Shown here: positions 1 to 7,547 of the stretch, piece after piece
Layout: each line of letters begins with the position of its first letter
How positions within the stretch are numbered: the first letter of the stretch is position 1
NCBI GenBank assembly: GCA_938091985.1
Contig: CALKOE010000086.1
Coordinates: 1 to 11,491 of the forward strand
Length of the DNA: 11,491 nucleotides
Reading direction: 5' to 3'
Source of the DNA: an uncultured Acidimicrobiales bacterium
GTDB lineage: Bacteria; Actinomycetota; Acidimicrobiia; Acidimicrobiales; Aldehydirespiratoraceae
Program-made: the position numbers and the translations under genes
The notes under the pieces: model-generated
What the model saw: only the letters and a program-made list of their open reading frames with translations
The model's database searches: none
What the model was told of the DNA's origin: nothing

Positions 1-1493
1 ACCCGCTGCCGCTGACCGCCGGAAAGTGTCTGCCCTCGTTCGCCGACCACGGTCGCCGAGCCGTCGGGCAAGGCGTCGACGAACTCGCTGGCTCGGGCAA
101 TCGAGAGCGCGCGCTCGACTCCCTCGGGAGAGCCGAGGCCCATCGAGACGTTCTCCGCAACGGTGTCGGCGAAGAGAAACGCCTCCTGAAAGGCAAGCGC
201 AGCACTGGCCGCGAGTTCCTCGGGCGAAAGGTGCTCGACGTCCATCCCGCCGAGGCGCAACGAACCCCGCTCCCGGTCGAGCAGCCCGACGATCGACTCG
301 ACCAGCGTGGTCTTGCCGGCACCGGTGGCTCCGACGACCGCAACCGTCTCACCGGCCTGCACCGAGAACGAGACGTCGGAAAGCACATCACGGTCGCCGT
401 AGCGCACCGTGAGACCATTGACGACCACGTCGAGCGGCCCGCTCGGAAGACCGCCGTGACCGCCGCGAGCTTCGACCGGGTAGGCCATCACCCGATCGAC
501 GCGGGCGAGCGAGACGACCGACCGCGGCATCTCCTCGAGGAAGAACCCGAAGACGCGAAGCGGCGTGGTGAGCAGCCCGAAGAGGGTTGCCGCCAAGACG
601 ATGTCGCCCGGCGTGGCCTCGCCGCGTGAGATCAACCAGGTGCCGGCCAGGATCAGAGAGACGATGCCGGCGCTCGGCAGCGCGTCGATCACCGGTTCGA
701 AGTTGGCCCGCAAACGGCCCACGTGGATCCGCGCCTGGCGAAGGCGATCTGACGCTTCTCGCATTCGCTGGACCTCTTCGTCCTGGCGACCGAGGGTCTT
801 CACCACGAGCGCCCCGTCGAAGCTCTCATGGGCCACTGAGGAGACTTCACCCACCCGCTGCTGGGCGAGCGCGGCCGGACCCTCGACCTTGGCCGTATAG
901 AAGCGACTGAGCACCACGAGCGCGGGGAAGAGCACTACGGCGATGAGCGCCAGGATCCAATGGATGGTCAAGATGCTGATCAGCGCCACGATCACGAGGA
1001 GCACCACGCTCAGCGAGAACGCCAGTGGCTTGAGCACCATGGTCGCCTGGATCAGGTCGATATCGGCGTGAGCGAGAAGCTCGCCGGTCGGCTTCGAGCG
1101 ATGGAAGCGCAGAGGAACGTCGAGATAGTGACGCAATAACGCCCGGCGCCAGTCGCGCTGGGTTCGATACTCAGCCATCGACAAGAAGAGTCGGCGGACG
1201 ACCACGCTCACGCCGCGAAGAATGGAGATCCCGACGAGCGCACCGACGGCCTTCCAGACGTCGCCACCGTCGACTTCACCGTCCTCGAAGGCCGGGATGA
1301 TGAGATCGTCGGTGATCGCCCGAAGCACCCACGCGCCGCCGACTGCGGCAAACACGAACAAGAGCGCGCCGAACATCGCTGTTGCGTGCGGCCACGGATG
1401 GGCGCGCAGCGACCGACCGATCAGCCGGGCACCGCGGCGCCATACGTGTTCGTCTTCAGCCCCGATGGAGGGCTCCCCTGCGAGCTCGCTCAC
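1..1493 (-). CDS. ABC exporter half-transporter (permease fused to ATPase), 3' end outside window
   Basis: About 497 codons are visible from a GTG start at 1493; the gene runs off the left edge. The first 330 residues form an exporter-type transmembrane domain, with hydrophobic stretches near residues 38-60, 82-100, 155-195 and 275-318. The nucleotide-binding domain follows: A-loop Tyr365 (VRYGD), Walker A GATGAGKTT at 388-396, Q-loop Gln436 (AFQEAFLF), X-loop GERG at 484-487 and signature LSGGQRQR at 490-497, where the window ends. Walker B and the H-loop must lie outside. The family acts in the inner membrane as homo- or heterodimers that export lipids, drugs or peptides; the substrate cannot be read from sequence. 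No other start codon lies between GTG 1493 and the upstream in-frame stop near 1550, and no strong ribosome binding site is visible. A hairpin separates it from icd. The family is certain, the role is not. Confidence 0.93.
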   Translation of the reverse strand, partial: MSELAGEPSIGAEDEHVWRRGARLIGRSLRAHPWPHATAMFGALLFVFAAVGGAWVLRAITDDLIIPAFEDGEVDGGDVWKAVGALVGISILRGVSVVVRRLFLSMAEYRTQRDWRRALLRHYLDVPLRFHRSKPTGELLAHADIDLIQATMVLKPLAFSLSVVLLVIVALISILTIHWILALIAVVLFPALVVLSRFYTAKVEGPAALAQQRVGEVSSVAHESFDGALVVKTLGRQDEEVQRMREASDRLRQARIHVGRLRANFEPVIDALPSAGIVSLILAGTWLISRGEATPGDIVLAATLFGLLTTPLRVFGFFLEEMPRSVVSLARVDRVMAYPVEARGGHGGLPSGPLDVVVNGLTVRYGDRDVLSDVSFSVQAGETVAVVGATGAGKTTLVESIVGLLDRERGSLRLGGMDVEHLSPEELAASAALAFQEAFLFADTVAENVSMGLGSPEGVERALSIARASEFVDALPDGSATVVGERGQTLSGGQRQR

Positions 1494-1547
1494 AGGGTCA
1501 CGGTATCGGCCTCTCGCGTCACCGTTGACGAGATTTCGGGGTGACCG

Positions 1548-2744
<1,197 letters not shown>

Positions 2745-2783
2745 ATGGCCGACCTTACCTTGCCGAACCGCCGCAGCGGAATG

Positions 2784-3635
2784 TCAGCGAACGTCGATGC
2801 GTTCGCAGATCCGGATCGTCGCGTCCGCCTGATTGAGCGTGTAGATGTGGACGCCGGGAGCGCCACCATCCAGAAGCCGTTGGATCTGTGTGACGGTGGC
2901 GTCGACCGCGATCTCGAGACGCTCGTCTGGGTCATCGGCGGCATCGAGCCGACTCCACAACGCCTCGTCGACCTTCGATCCGTTCATCCCGGCGAAGCGC
3001 CGCACGCTCGCGGGGTTGACCACCGGAATCACTCCTGGGAGCACGGGGGTGTCACATCCGAGGGCTGCGAGTTCGTCGACCATGCGGAAGTAGTCGTCGC
3101 AGTCGAAGAAGAACTGGGTGATGCCGAAATCGGCAGCATCGAGCTTCTCGGCAAGCCGAGCACGATCATCGGACCGAGAATCTGAACGGGGATGGAGTTC
3201 GGGAAACGCCGCGACTCCGATGCACATGTCGGACGTTGCCCGCAGCGCCTCGACCAACTCGAGCGCATACCGGAAGTCGCCCGGATTCGGGCTGCCATCG
3301 TCGGGCGGGTCGCCGGCCAGGGCCAACATGTTGTGGACGCCGTGAGCCTGGTAGTCGTCGATCAACTCCAGAACTTCGGCGTAGCTGTGGCCAACGCAGG
3401 TGAGATGAGGCATCGCGGGGAACGCACGATGTTCGACGAGGTCGAGCACCGTCTCGCGAGTTGTCTCGCGGGTGCTGCCGCCGGCGCCGTAGGTGACGGA
3501 GACATAGTCCGGTTCGACCTTTTCGAGGAGGTCGACCGTGGCTCGCAACTTGGCTTGCGCCTCATGGGTTTTCGGGGGGAAGAACTGGAACGACAGGGTT
3601 GGGCCCCGGTCGAGCAGTTCACGAATCGCGGTCAT
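2784..3635 (-). CDS. metF: 5,10-methylenetetrahydrofolate reductase, catalytic Glu replaced by Gln
   Basis: This 283-residue single-domain flavoprotein matches E. coli MetF, which reduces 5,10-methylene-THF to 5-methyl-THF for methionine synthesis. Conserved elements are SVTYGAGGSTR (Thr48, E. coli Thr59), PHLTC (His77), LAGDPPDD with Asp109 (E. coli Asp120, FAD site), VAAFPELHP and ITQFFFD with Gln174 (E. coli Gln183). E. coli spacing is kept exactly from the first motif to Asp109. The first motif is SFQFFPPK instead of SFEFFPPK, so Gln17 (codon CAG, 3585-3587) stands at E. coli Glu28, the residue that protonates the folate. From family knowledge, Glu28 to Gln abolishes folate reduction in E. 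coli while flavin reduction persists, so activity here is uncertain. The reading frame is otherwise intact. No clear ribosome binding site precedes the ATG. icd follows after 39 bases. Confidence 0.93.
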   Translation of the reverse strand: MTAIRELLDRGPTLSFQFFPPKTHEAQAKLRATVDLLEKVEPDYVSVTYGAGGSTRETTRETVLDLVEHRAFPAMPHLTCVGHSYAEVLELIDDYQAHGVHNMLALAGDPPDDGSPNPGDFRYALELVEALRATSDMCIGVAAFPELHPRSDSRSDDRARLAEKLDAADFGITQFFFDCDDYFRMVDELAALGCDTPVLPGVIPVVNPASVRRFAGMNGSKVDEALWSRLDAADDPDERLEIAVDATVTQIQRLLDGGAPGVHIYTLNQADATIRICERIDVR

Positions 3636-3791
3636 GACGAACGAAGGTACGGGTTAGCCCGCTGCCAGGAATGGGGAGTTCGGCCCCTTTCACACAACCG
3701 CAACGTCGGCTGTTCCACATTTCGGAACCGTCCCGGGAAGTGGCACAAACAGGGGCCAAACCAGGGCCGGACAACACACGATCCCCCGGAT
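3636..3791 (-). promoter_or_regulatory. Intergenic region upstream of metF with repeats, probable metF-icd control region
   Basis: These 156 bases between metF and the acyltransferase gene hold no gene. On the metF strand a TACCTT hexamer (about 3646-3651) could be a -10 element, but no convincing -35 is seen. A short inverted repeat GTTCC/GGAAC lies at 3712-3728, a tandem imperfect 11-mer at 3747-3768, and a shortened copy of it in reverse orientation at 3682-3690. Control of metF-icd by a repressor here is inference. Confidence 0.3.
3747..3768. repeat. Tandem imperfect 11-base repeat upstream of metF
   Basis: AAACAGGGGCC (3747-3757) is directly followed by AAACCAGGGCC (3758-3768), which differs at two positions. 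GGCCCCTTT at 3682-3690 is a shortened copy on the opposite strand. Such spacing could suit a regulator binding two adjacent turns of DNA, but the repeats are short and may be chance in GC-rich sequence. Confidence 0.4.
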
Positions 3792-4478
3792 TCAGTCGGG
3801 AAGGAGCGCGTTGGCCTCGTCGAAGACCTCTTGGAGGCGGGCTCCGACGTTCTCGCTGAACGCAGACAGCGCGGGACGGCTCATTCTCCCCTCGGGAGCG
3901 GGGATTGGTTCACCGACGACAACGGCAGTGTGGCAACGGTGGAGGAACTTCGCCCCCGATGGAAGGGCGGCCTCCGTGCCGGCAATCCCCACGGGCACGA
4001 TCGTGGCCCCGGTCTTCGACGCCAGATACGACATCCCGTCGAAGACTCCGGCCACCGCGTTGCCGCTCTGGCGGGTGCCCTCGGGGAACACGATCATCAT
4101 CTCGCCGTTGTCGAGCATGGCGCGAGCCGAGCGCATCGCGTCTCGGTCGGCCTCGCCTCGCCGAAGAGGAATCGCGCCGAGACCTGCACAGACCCACGCA
4201 CTGACCGGATTCGTGAACAACGACTGCTTCGCAAGCGCGCGCATACGTCGGTGACCGGCGCTCGCGACGAGCGGTGCATCGAGGTTCGAGCGGTGAACCG
4301 GCGCGACGATCACGGGACCATCGATGTTGAGATGCTCGGCGCCGCGGACTTCCGTGCGCACCCAGCGATAGATCACCTGACGGATGAAGGAGCGCACCGC
4401 TCGGTAGAAGAGCAGCGACGAACGCTGCTGCCCTACTCGAACCGCCCACTCGAGGCTGCGAGGTTTTTTGTCGGCCAT
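3792..4478 (-). CDS. 1-acyl-sn-glycerol-3-phosphate acyltransferase family (PlsC-like)
   Basis: This 228-residue protein has the motifs of the glycerolipid acyltransferase family that transfers an acyl chain to lysophosphatidate at the membrane: HRSNLD at 62-67 (catalytic His and Asp), an IPLRRGEADRDA block near 103-114, FPEGTR at 131-136 and VPVGIAG near 161-167. There is no long membrane helix apart from a moderately hydrophobic N-terminal region, usual for peripheral members. I chose ATG 4478 (MADKKPRS) because the earlier in-frame ATG at 4541 would overlap the end of purH by 53 bases and add residues unlike the family. No good ribosome binding site is visible at either start. It begins 10 bases after the purH stop, so the two genes are probably co-transcribed and coupled. 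It could act on another acyl acceptor; the exact substrate is not shown by sequence. Confidence 0.88.
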   Translation of the reverse strand: MADKKPRSLEWAVRVGQQRSSLLFYRAVRSFIRQVIYRWVRTEVRGAEHLNIDGPVIVAPVHRSNLDAPLVASAGHRRMRALAKQSLFTNPVSAWVCAGLGAIPLRRGEADRDAMRSARAMLDNGEMMIVFPEGTRQSGNAVAGVFDGMSYLASKTGATIVPVGIAGTEAALPSGAKFLHRCHTAVVVGEPIPAPEGRMSRPALSAFSENVGARLQEVFDEANALLPD

Positions 4479-4488
4479 GTGGTCGCGA

Positions 4489-6024
4489 CTAGTGAAGGAA
4501 GTGACGTTCGCCGGTGAACACCATGGCGACGTTGCGGGCATCGGCCGCTGCGATCGTCTTGTCGTCGTTCACCGACCCGCCGGGCTGCACGATGATTGCG
4601 GCGCCGGAATCAGCCGCGGCATCGATGCCGTCGGGGAAGGGGTAGAACGCGTCGCTCGCGCAGGCCCCGTCCTTGGCCCGGCCATCGGCCTTCGACGCTG
4701 CGATCTCGCCGGACTCGACCCGGTTCTGCTGCCCGGCGCCAATCCCCCACGCAACACCATCCTTCGCCAACACGATGGCGTTGGAGGTGACATGACCACA
4801 GATGCGCCACGCAAACGCGGCATCAGCGAGTTCCTGCTCGGTTGGCTGACGTTGGGTGACGACCTGCCACTCGCTCGGCATCGCGGCAAAGTGATGCGCA
4901 TCCTGCACGAGATAGCCGCCGCCGATCTGGCGGAGCTCGAGCCCGGACGCGACCTCGGGGGGCATTGCCGTGAGGAGGCGTGTGTTCTTGCGCTTCGCAA
5001 CCAGTCGCTCGATCACGCCGTCGGCGTAGCCGGGAGCGATCACCACGTCGGCTTGCGCGGCAGCCTCCATCGCCTCGACGGTCTCGAGATCGATGATGCG
5101 GTTTGTGGCGACAATGCCGCCGAATGCGCTGCGACTGTCGCACTCGAATGCCCGTTGGTACGCAACGGCAAGATCATCCCCGATGGCGGCGCCACATGGG
5201 TTCGCGTGCTTGATGATCGCCACCGCAGGCTGGTCGCCCAGATCGTGGGCCAGCCGCCACGCCGCGTCGGCGTCGAAAAGATTGAGATAGCTCAGCGCAA
5301 CACCGGAGTGCTGCTCGACCGAGTCCCACATGCTCGCTTGGCCGATGGTGCGATATCGGGCTCCGGACTGGTGAGGGTTCTCGCCGTAGCGCAACACATC
5401 GGCCCGTTCGAGCGCCAGGTGAATCGTCGGAGGCAGCGCCTCCGGCTCCTCGTCGGTCTCGTCGAGCCACGACACGATGGCCGCGTCATAGGCGGCGGTG
5501 TGGGCGAAGGCGGCTCGAGCGAGTCGGCGCCGCGAGTCGGCCGAGAGCGAACCGTCGGCGCGGAGCTCGGTGAGGATGCCGTCGTAGTCCGCCGGGTCGA
5601 CGGCGATGCCGACGTGGGCGTGGTTCTTCGCGGCAGCCCGCACCATCGTCGGGCCGCCGATGTCGATCATCTCGATGCCCGGCTCATCTCGGAACGGGTA
5701 GAGGTTGACGACCACGAGGTCGATGGGGTCGATTCCGTTGGCTTCGAGATCGGCCCGATGCTCAGCACTGTCCCGATCGGCGAGGATGCCGCCGTGGATC
5801 TTCGGGTGCAGCGTCACGACTCGGTGACCGAGCATGATCGGCGAGCCGGTGTGGTCGGCGACGTCGGTCACGGGGAGACCGGCATCGGCGATGGCCTTCG
5901 CGGTTCCGCCGCTGGAGATCAGCTCCCAGCCGAGCTCGACGAGCCCGGCTGCGAGCTCGGTGACCCCGGTCTTGTCGAAGACAGAGAGCAGGGCGCGGCG
6001 TGGATTTTCAGGCGTCGTCGGCAT
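4489..6024 (-). CDS. purH: Bifunctional AICAR formyltransferase / IMP cyclohydrolase, unusual cyclohydrolase site
   Basis: This 511-residue protein performs the last two steps of IMP synthesis. The N-terminal cyclohydrolase domain shows SVFDKTG from residue 14, SSGGTAKA, Tyr109 in NLYPF, Asp121 in IDIGG and Lys133 in AAAKNH. The C-terminal formyltransferase domain shows RYGENPHQ from 212, catalytic Lys272-His273 in KHANPCGAA, SAFGGIVATN, HVTSNAIV (Asn415), GIGAGQQNRV and SDAFYPFPDG, and ends RHFLH. Two oddities lie in the first domain. Val70 (5815-5817) replaces the conserved Lys of GRVKTLHP (human Lys66). The loop between NLYPF and IDIGG is about nine residues shorter than in E. coli or human. 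I start at ATG 6024; GTG 6027 and TTG 6042 are possible. A TAGGTT hexamer (6033-6038) placed just before the start could mean a leaderless transcript. The acyltransferase gene follows after 10 bases. Confidence 0.96.
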   Translation of the reverse strand: MPTTPENPRRALLSVFDKTGVTELAAGLVELGWELISSGGTAKAIADAGLPVTDVADHTGSPIMLGHRVVTLHPKIHGGILADRDSAEHRADLEANGIDPIDLVVVNLYPFRDEPGIEMIDIGGPTMVRAAAKNHAHVGIAVDPADYDGILTELRADGSLSADSRRRLARAAFAHTAAYDAAIVSWLDETDEEPEALPPTIHLALERADVLRYGENPHQSGARYRTIGQASMWDSVEQHSGVALSYLNLFDADAAWRLAHDLGDQPAVAIIKHANPCGAAIGDDLAVAYQRAFECDSRSAFGGIVATNRIIDLETVEAMEAAAQADVVIAPGYADGVIERLVAKRKNTRLLTAMPPEVASGLELRQIGGGYLVQDAHHFAAMPSEWQVVTQRQPTEQELADAAFAWRICGHVTSNAIVLAKDGVAWGIGAGQQNRVESGEIAASKADGRAKDGACASDAFYPFPDGIDAAADSGAAIIVQPGGSVNDDKTIAAADARNVAMVFTGERHFLH

Positions 6025-6127
6025 CACCGGCGAACCTAGCAAAGCGCCAGCGAGAGCCCCCTTCCCGGCGCCGCGCGGGTGACCGAACTAGTGTCGTGCT
6101 CCGAACGGTGTACCGCGGGAGGAACAC
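6025..6127. promoter_or_regulatory. Divergent promoter region between purH and a small membrane protein gene
   Basis: This divergent spacer must drive purH leftwards and the membrane protein rightwards. Candidate -10 hexamers are TAGGTT on the minus strand (6033-6038), so close to purH that the message would be leaderless or nearly so, and TAGTGT on the plus strand (6089-6094). Neither has a convincing -35. A strong Shine-Dalgarno GGGAGGA lies at 6117-6123 ahead of the plus-strand ATG. Hexamer calls are weak in GC-rich DNA. Confidence 0.3.
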
Positions 6128-6562
6128 ATGGACAACAGTGACATCAAACCGAGCACGATCATGTTGATCGCCGGAGGGGCTGTGCTCTTCTTAAGCACAT
6201 TGCTCGACTGGGCGTCGGGCAACGACTTCGGCTTCGACGGCGCCAGCGGGTGGGACACCGACTTCTTCGGGCTCCATGGCATTCTCGTCGCCGTCATCGG
6301 ACTGGCGATCGGCGGTGGCGTGGCATTGAATCAGTTCGGCAACGTCAGCATGCCCGACAAGATCCTCGGATTCGACCACGACCAACTGCATCTCGCGCTT
6401 GGTCTGGCCGCCTTCTGTATCACCTTCGGCTATCAGTTCGCGTCCGGCGACAAGGGCATCGGCATTCTCCTCGGCTGGCTCGCGTCCGCCGTGATCATGG
6501 CCGGAGCGATCATGGACCTACAGGGCTCGAAGGGCGACGCCACTCCGCCCACGCAGTTCTGA
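6128..6562 (+). CDS. Small membrane protein of unknown function, four predicted helices
   Basis: I do not recognise a family for this 144-residue protein. The sequence shows four hydrophobic segments, near residues 10-28 (LIAGGAVLFLSTLLDW), 47-68 (FGLHGILVAVIGLAIGGG), 86-105 (LHLALGLAAFCITFGYQF) and 110-130 (GIGILLGWLASAVIMAG). Short loops rich in Asp and Gly (DFGFDGASGWDTD) lie between the first two, and the C-terminus is polar. It has no signal peptide apart from the first helix and one cysteine, in the third helix. The start is well supported by GGGAGGA four bases before the ATG. It stands alone on the plus strand, divergent from purH and convergent with the degenerate amidase, so the context gives no functional clue. 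Small four-helix proteins of this style are common in actinobacterial genomes. Confidence 0.8.
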   Translation: MDNSDIKPSTIMLIAGGAVLFLSTLLDWASGNDFGFDGASGWDTDFFGLHGILVAVIGLAIGGGVALNQFGNVSMPDKILGFDHDQLHLALGLAAFCITFGYQFASGDKGIGILLGWLASAVIMAGAIMDLQGSKGDATPPTQF

Positions 6563-6579
6563 TCAACCATTGTTGATCA
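6560..6579. repeat. Palindrome containing both convergent stop codons
   Basis: TGATCAAC, a 4-base loop (CATT) and GTTGATCA form a perfect 8-bp inverted repeat. The left arm begins with the TGA stop of the plus-strand membrane protein and the right arm ends with the TCA complement of the stop of the minus-strand amidase copy. The stem is half A/T and lacks a T-tract on either strand, so strong termination is doubtful. Confidence 0.45.
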
Positions 6580-7547
6580 ACCGCAGCCGCCCGGCGAGTC
6601 AGTCGTCGGTGCGGTGCGGACGGCCTCGGCCGAGTCGATGAATCCGCTTCCCTCTTCCTCTGAGACGAGGAATCGGACAAGCGCATCGGCCAAGGCCTGA
6701 GCTTCGATGTCACGACCCTCCTCCGCTGAGAGGAGGGTCGTGTCGTTTTGGGCGGCTCCGAGCATCTCGACCCGGGCGCCTGCAGTACCCGCGCTTGTCT
6801 GCAACACCCGGAAGTAGTCGTCGCCTCGCTGATTCAAGAGCGGTCGCACCCCCGGCTCGGCGTGGGTCCCAAGCTCGACGCCGGCATCGGCGAACGCGGC
6901 CGCAACCTCTTCGTGTATCAATCCTGCGAGTCGGCGGCTGGCGCCATCGTCGGCCCGGTGAAACACGGCAGGAAGCGCCTGGTCGGTCCGGCCGGCGTCG
7001 ATCTCGCCGCGGTGAATCGACACGAAGGCGACCGCACCAAGAGCCGGACCGCCGCCCCTCTGGTTTCCGCCGCGAGTTCAGCCGGCCCCAGACGGGTGAG
7101 TGCGACCACGACCCCCTCGGCCTCGAGGAGTTCGGCGGTCCGTTGGGCAACGGCGAGGTTCGTGCGAGCAGCCCCGTCGTCGTTGCCTCCCGGGTCGAGA
7201 ACGACATGCTGAGCTGTCGCCAACATCGCCGAACCGGACGGCTCGATTCGTTCCTCACCACAGGGGCCGAGCACGAACCAGACATCGCCGTCGGTGCCCG
7301 TGATCGGCAGCAGGACACCATCAGCGGTCACCACAGCACCAGGAAACTCCTGCGCCAAGAGAGGAAGCCGCTCGGAGATCGGAACCGTCGACGACGAACT
7401 GGTCGAGGATGCAGGCTCCGATGGCTCCGTGTCGATCTCGGGAACCGGGTCTTCGAAGAGCGTCGGGACGGGGTCGCTGACATCGGCTCCGCCGCTCACG
7501 CACGCGCCGCTCAACGCCACGAGGGCAACCACTCCGAGAATGCGCAT
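6577..7547 (-). pseudogene. Degenerate, frameshifted amidase_3 paralogue (lipoprotein-like)
   Basis: This is a tandem paralogue of the intact amidase upstream. The start ATG directly follows that gene's TAG. Residues 1-16 resemble a lipoprotein signal (ALSGAC, imperfect lipobox), followed by a Ser-rich linker and a pre-domain with VLGPCG, like VWTPCG in the paralogue. The frame from 7547 reads through ELAAETRGAA near residue 166, then loses homology. Homology resumes one frame back with AVAFVSIH, then SRRLAGLIHEEV and SEEEGSGF, ending at 6577. The span is 971 bases; one added base restores a 323-residue protein. The shift lies between 7077 and about 7035, and a G-run (C4 on the plus strand, 7055-7058) is the likely site. 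Apart from that, VVLDPGGNDDG lacks the zinc His and the following zinc Glu of the paralogue, so hydrolase activity is unlikely even if the frame is intact. A sequencing error is possible. Confidence 0.8.
6711..6742 (+). terminator. Perfect 13-bp hairpin with T-rich tail on the plus strand
   Basis: CACGACCCTCCTC and GAGGAGGGTCGTG pair perfectly around a 6-base loop, and on the plus strand are followed by TCGTTTT. This fits an intrinsic terminator for the membrane protein gene that ends about 150 bases earlier, although it lies inside the antisense amidase copy. On the minus strand the hairpin has no T-tract. Confidence 0.55.

Noticed and set aside
3192..4517. A 441-codon plus-strand open frame across metF, the spacer and the acyltransferase gene
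   Set aside because: It runs antisense to two real genes, has an Arg-rich low-quality composition and matches no family.
4479..4541. Longer acyltransferase N-terminus from ATG 4541
   Set aside because: It would overlap the end of purH and adds 21 residues without family likeness; the ATG at 4478 gives a normal start.
4468..6039. A 523-codon plus-strand open frame exactly opposite purH
   Set aside because: Its length follows from the high GC of the purH coding strand; the antisense protein shows no family motif, while purH is unmistakable.
6577..7023. The C-terminal half of the degenerate amidase as a separate gene starting at GTG 7023
   Set aside because: The start falls within the FVSIH core of the amidase fold and no ribosome binding site is present; it is the downstream piece of a frameshifted gene.
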